Part shown: in pieces, positions 5,168-5,695 of the stretch
Position numbering within the stretch: position 1 is the stretch's first letter
How the letters are laid out: each line of letters starts with the position of its first letter
NCBI GenBank assembly: GCA_013695395.1
Contig: JACDAP010000203.1
Coordinates: forward strand, 1-5,695
Source: Solirubrobacterales bacterium
GTDB taxonomy: Bacteria; Actinomycetota; Thermoleophilia; Solirubrobacterales; Solirubrobacteraceae
Direction: 5' to 3'
DNA: 5,695 nt
Notes under the pieces: generated by a model
What the model was told of the DNA's origin: nothing
Databases searched by the model: none
The model's input: only the letters and a program-made list of their open reading frames with translations
Program-made: the position numbers and the translations under genes

Positions 5168-5695
5168 CTACTTCAGGAAGCCCTCGTAGTTGCGCATCAT
5201 CAGCTGCGCTTCGAGTTGCTTCATGGTGTCAAGGGCGACGCCGACCACGATCAGGATCGAGGTGCCGCCGAAGAAGAAGTTCGCGCTGGTCTGCGCGATC
5301 AGGATCGTCGGCAGCGCCGCCACCGCCGCGAGGTACAGCGCGCCCGGGAAGGTGAGCCGCGCGAGGATGCGGTCGAGGAATTCGGCGGTCGGCCGGCCCG
5401 GGCGCACACCTGGGATGAAGCCGCCGTACTTCTTCAGGTTCTCCGCCTGGTCGACCGGGTTGAAGGTGACCGCGGTGTAGAAGTACGTGAAGAGGATGAT
5501 CATCAGCGACTCGCCGATGATGTACGGCACGCCGCCCGGGTTCAGGAAGGTCGCGAACGAGCGAGCTCCGGGCGTGTTGATCAGCTGGCCCACGGTGGGC
5601 GGGAAGGCCATGATCGAGGCGGCGAAGATGACCGGGATGACGCCCGCCATGTTGACGCGGAGCGGCAGGTAGGTCTGGCCGCCCGCGCTCATCCG
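5168..5695 (-). CDS. secY: Protein translocase subunit SecY, C-terminal part
   Basis: This is the last 175 residues of SecY, the pore of the Sec translocon in the inner membrane. The gene enters from the right edge, so its start is outside the window. The fragment begins in the loop before TM7 (GGQTYLPLRVNMAGVIPVIF), then has TM7, TM8 (around ESLMIILFTYFYTAVTF), the large cytoplasmic loop with NPVDQAENLKKYGG and PGVRPG, TM9 (FPGALYLAAVAALPTILIA) and TM10 (FGGTSILIVVGVALDTMKQLEA). The PGVRPG loop is the conserved site that meets SecA and the ribosome. The C-terminus NYEGFLK is typical. SecY precedes adk in many bacteria with this cluster. The annotated ATG at 5692 is an internal Met, not the start. 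Confidence 0.96.
   Translation of the reverse strand, partial: RMSAGGQTYLPLRVNMAGVIPVIFAASIMAFPPTVGQLINTPGARSFATFLNPGGVPYIIGESLMIILFTYFYTAVTFNPVDQAENLKKYGGFIPGVRPGRPTAEFLDRILARLTFPGALYLAAVAALPTILIAQTSANFFFGGTSILIVVGVALDTMKQLEAQLMMRNYEGFLK

Noticed and set aside
1..5695. Mobile element, CRISPR array, tRNA or rRNA
   Set aside because: I saw no transposase or integrase motifs, no regularly spaced repeats, and no cloverleaf or rRNA-like segments. The window is almost filled by conserved housekeeping genes.

Overview
This GC-rich window holds the downstream end of a bacterial spc/alpha ribosomal-protein gene cluster. All genes lie on the minus strand, so transcription runs from right to left. The gene order (secY, adk, map, rpmJ, rpsM, rpsK, rpsD, rpoA, rplQ), the strong preference for G or C at third codon positions, and the zinc-binding forms of S4 and L36 suggest an actinobacterium-type genome. 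The RpoA N-terminus (MLDFQIPRI) looks to me most like the Thermoleophilia/Solirubrobacterales group, but that placement is an inference from memory.

Layout in transcription order. The 3' part of secY enters at the right edge and ends at 5168. A 77-bp gap follows, carrying a convincing intrinsic terminator hairpin with a U tract, only about 30 nt before adk. adk (adenylate kinase) and map (type I methionine aminopeptidase) come next, 11 bp apart. The 178-bp spacer after map lacks infA, which normally sits there, but has a possible extended -10 promoter and a perfect hairpin. Then follow rpmJ (L36), rpsM (S13), rpsK (S11) and rpsD (S4), packed with 10, 0 and 10 bp between them. A 114-115 bp spacer with two mutually exclusive GC-rich hairpins separates rpsD from rpoA. 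rpoA (RNA polymerase alpha) and rplQ (L17) are 6 bp apart. After rplQ come 226 bp without a gene, containing small hairpins, and then the start of a putative membrane-anchored Pro/Ala/Glu-rich protein that leaves the window at the left edge and appears to carry a one-base frameshift.

Functionally, the cluster couples ribosome assembly (S13, S11, S4, L17, L36), transcription (RpoA), the Sec translocon (SecY), N-terminal methionine removal (Map) and adenylate homeostasis (Adk). I see no new biological system. The points worth a second look are the empty infA slot, the internal terminator before adk, the structured leader before rpoA, and the interrupted gene at the left edge. The long plus-strand open frames are antisense shadows of the real genes.
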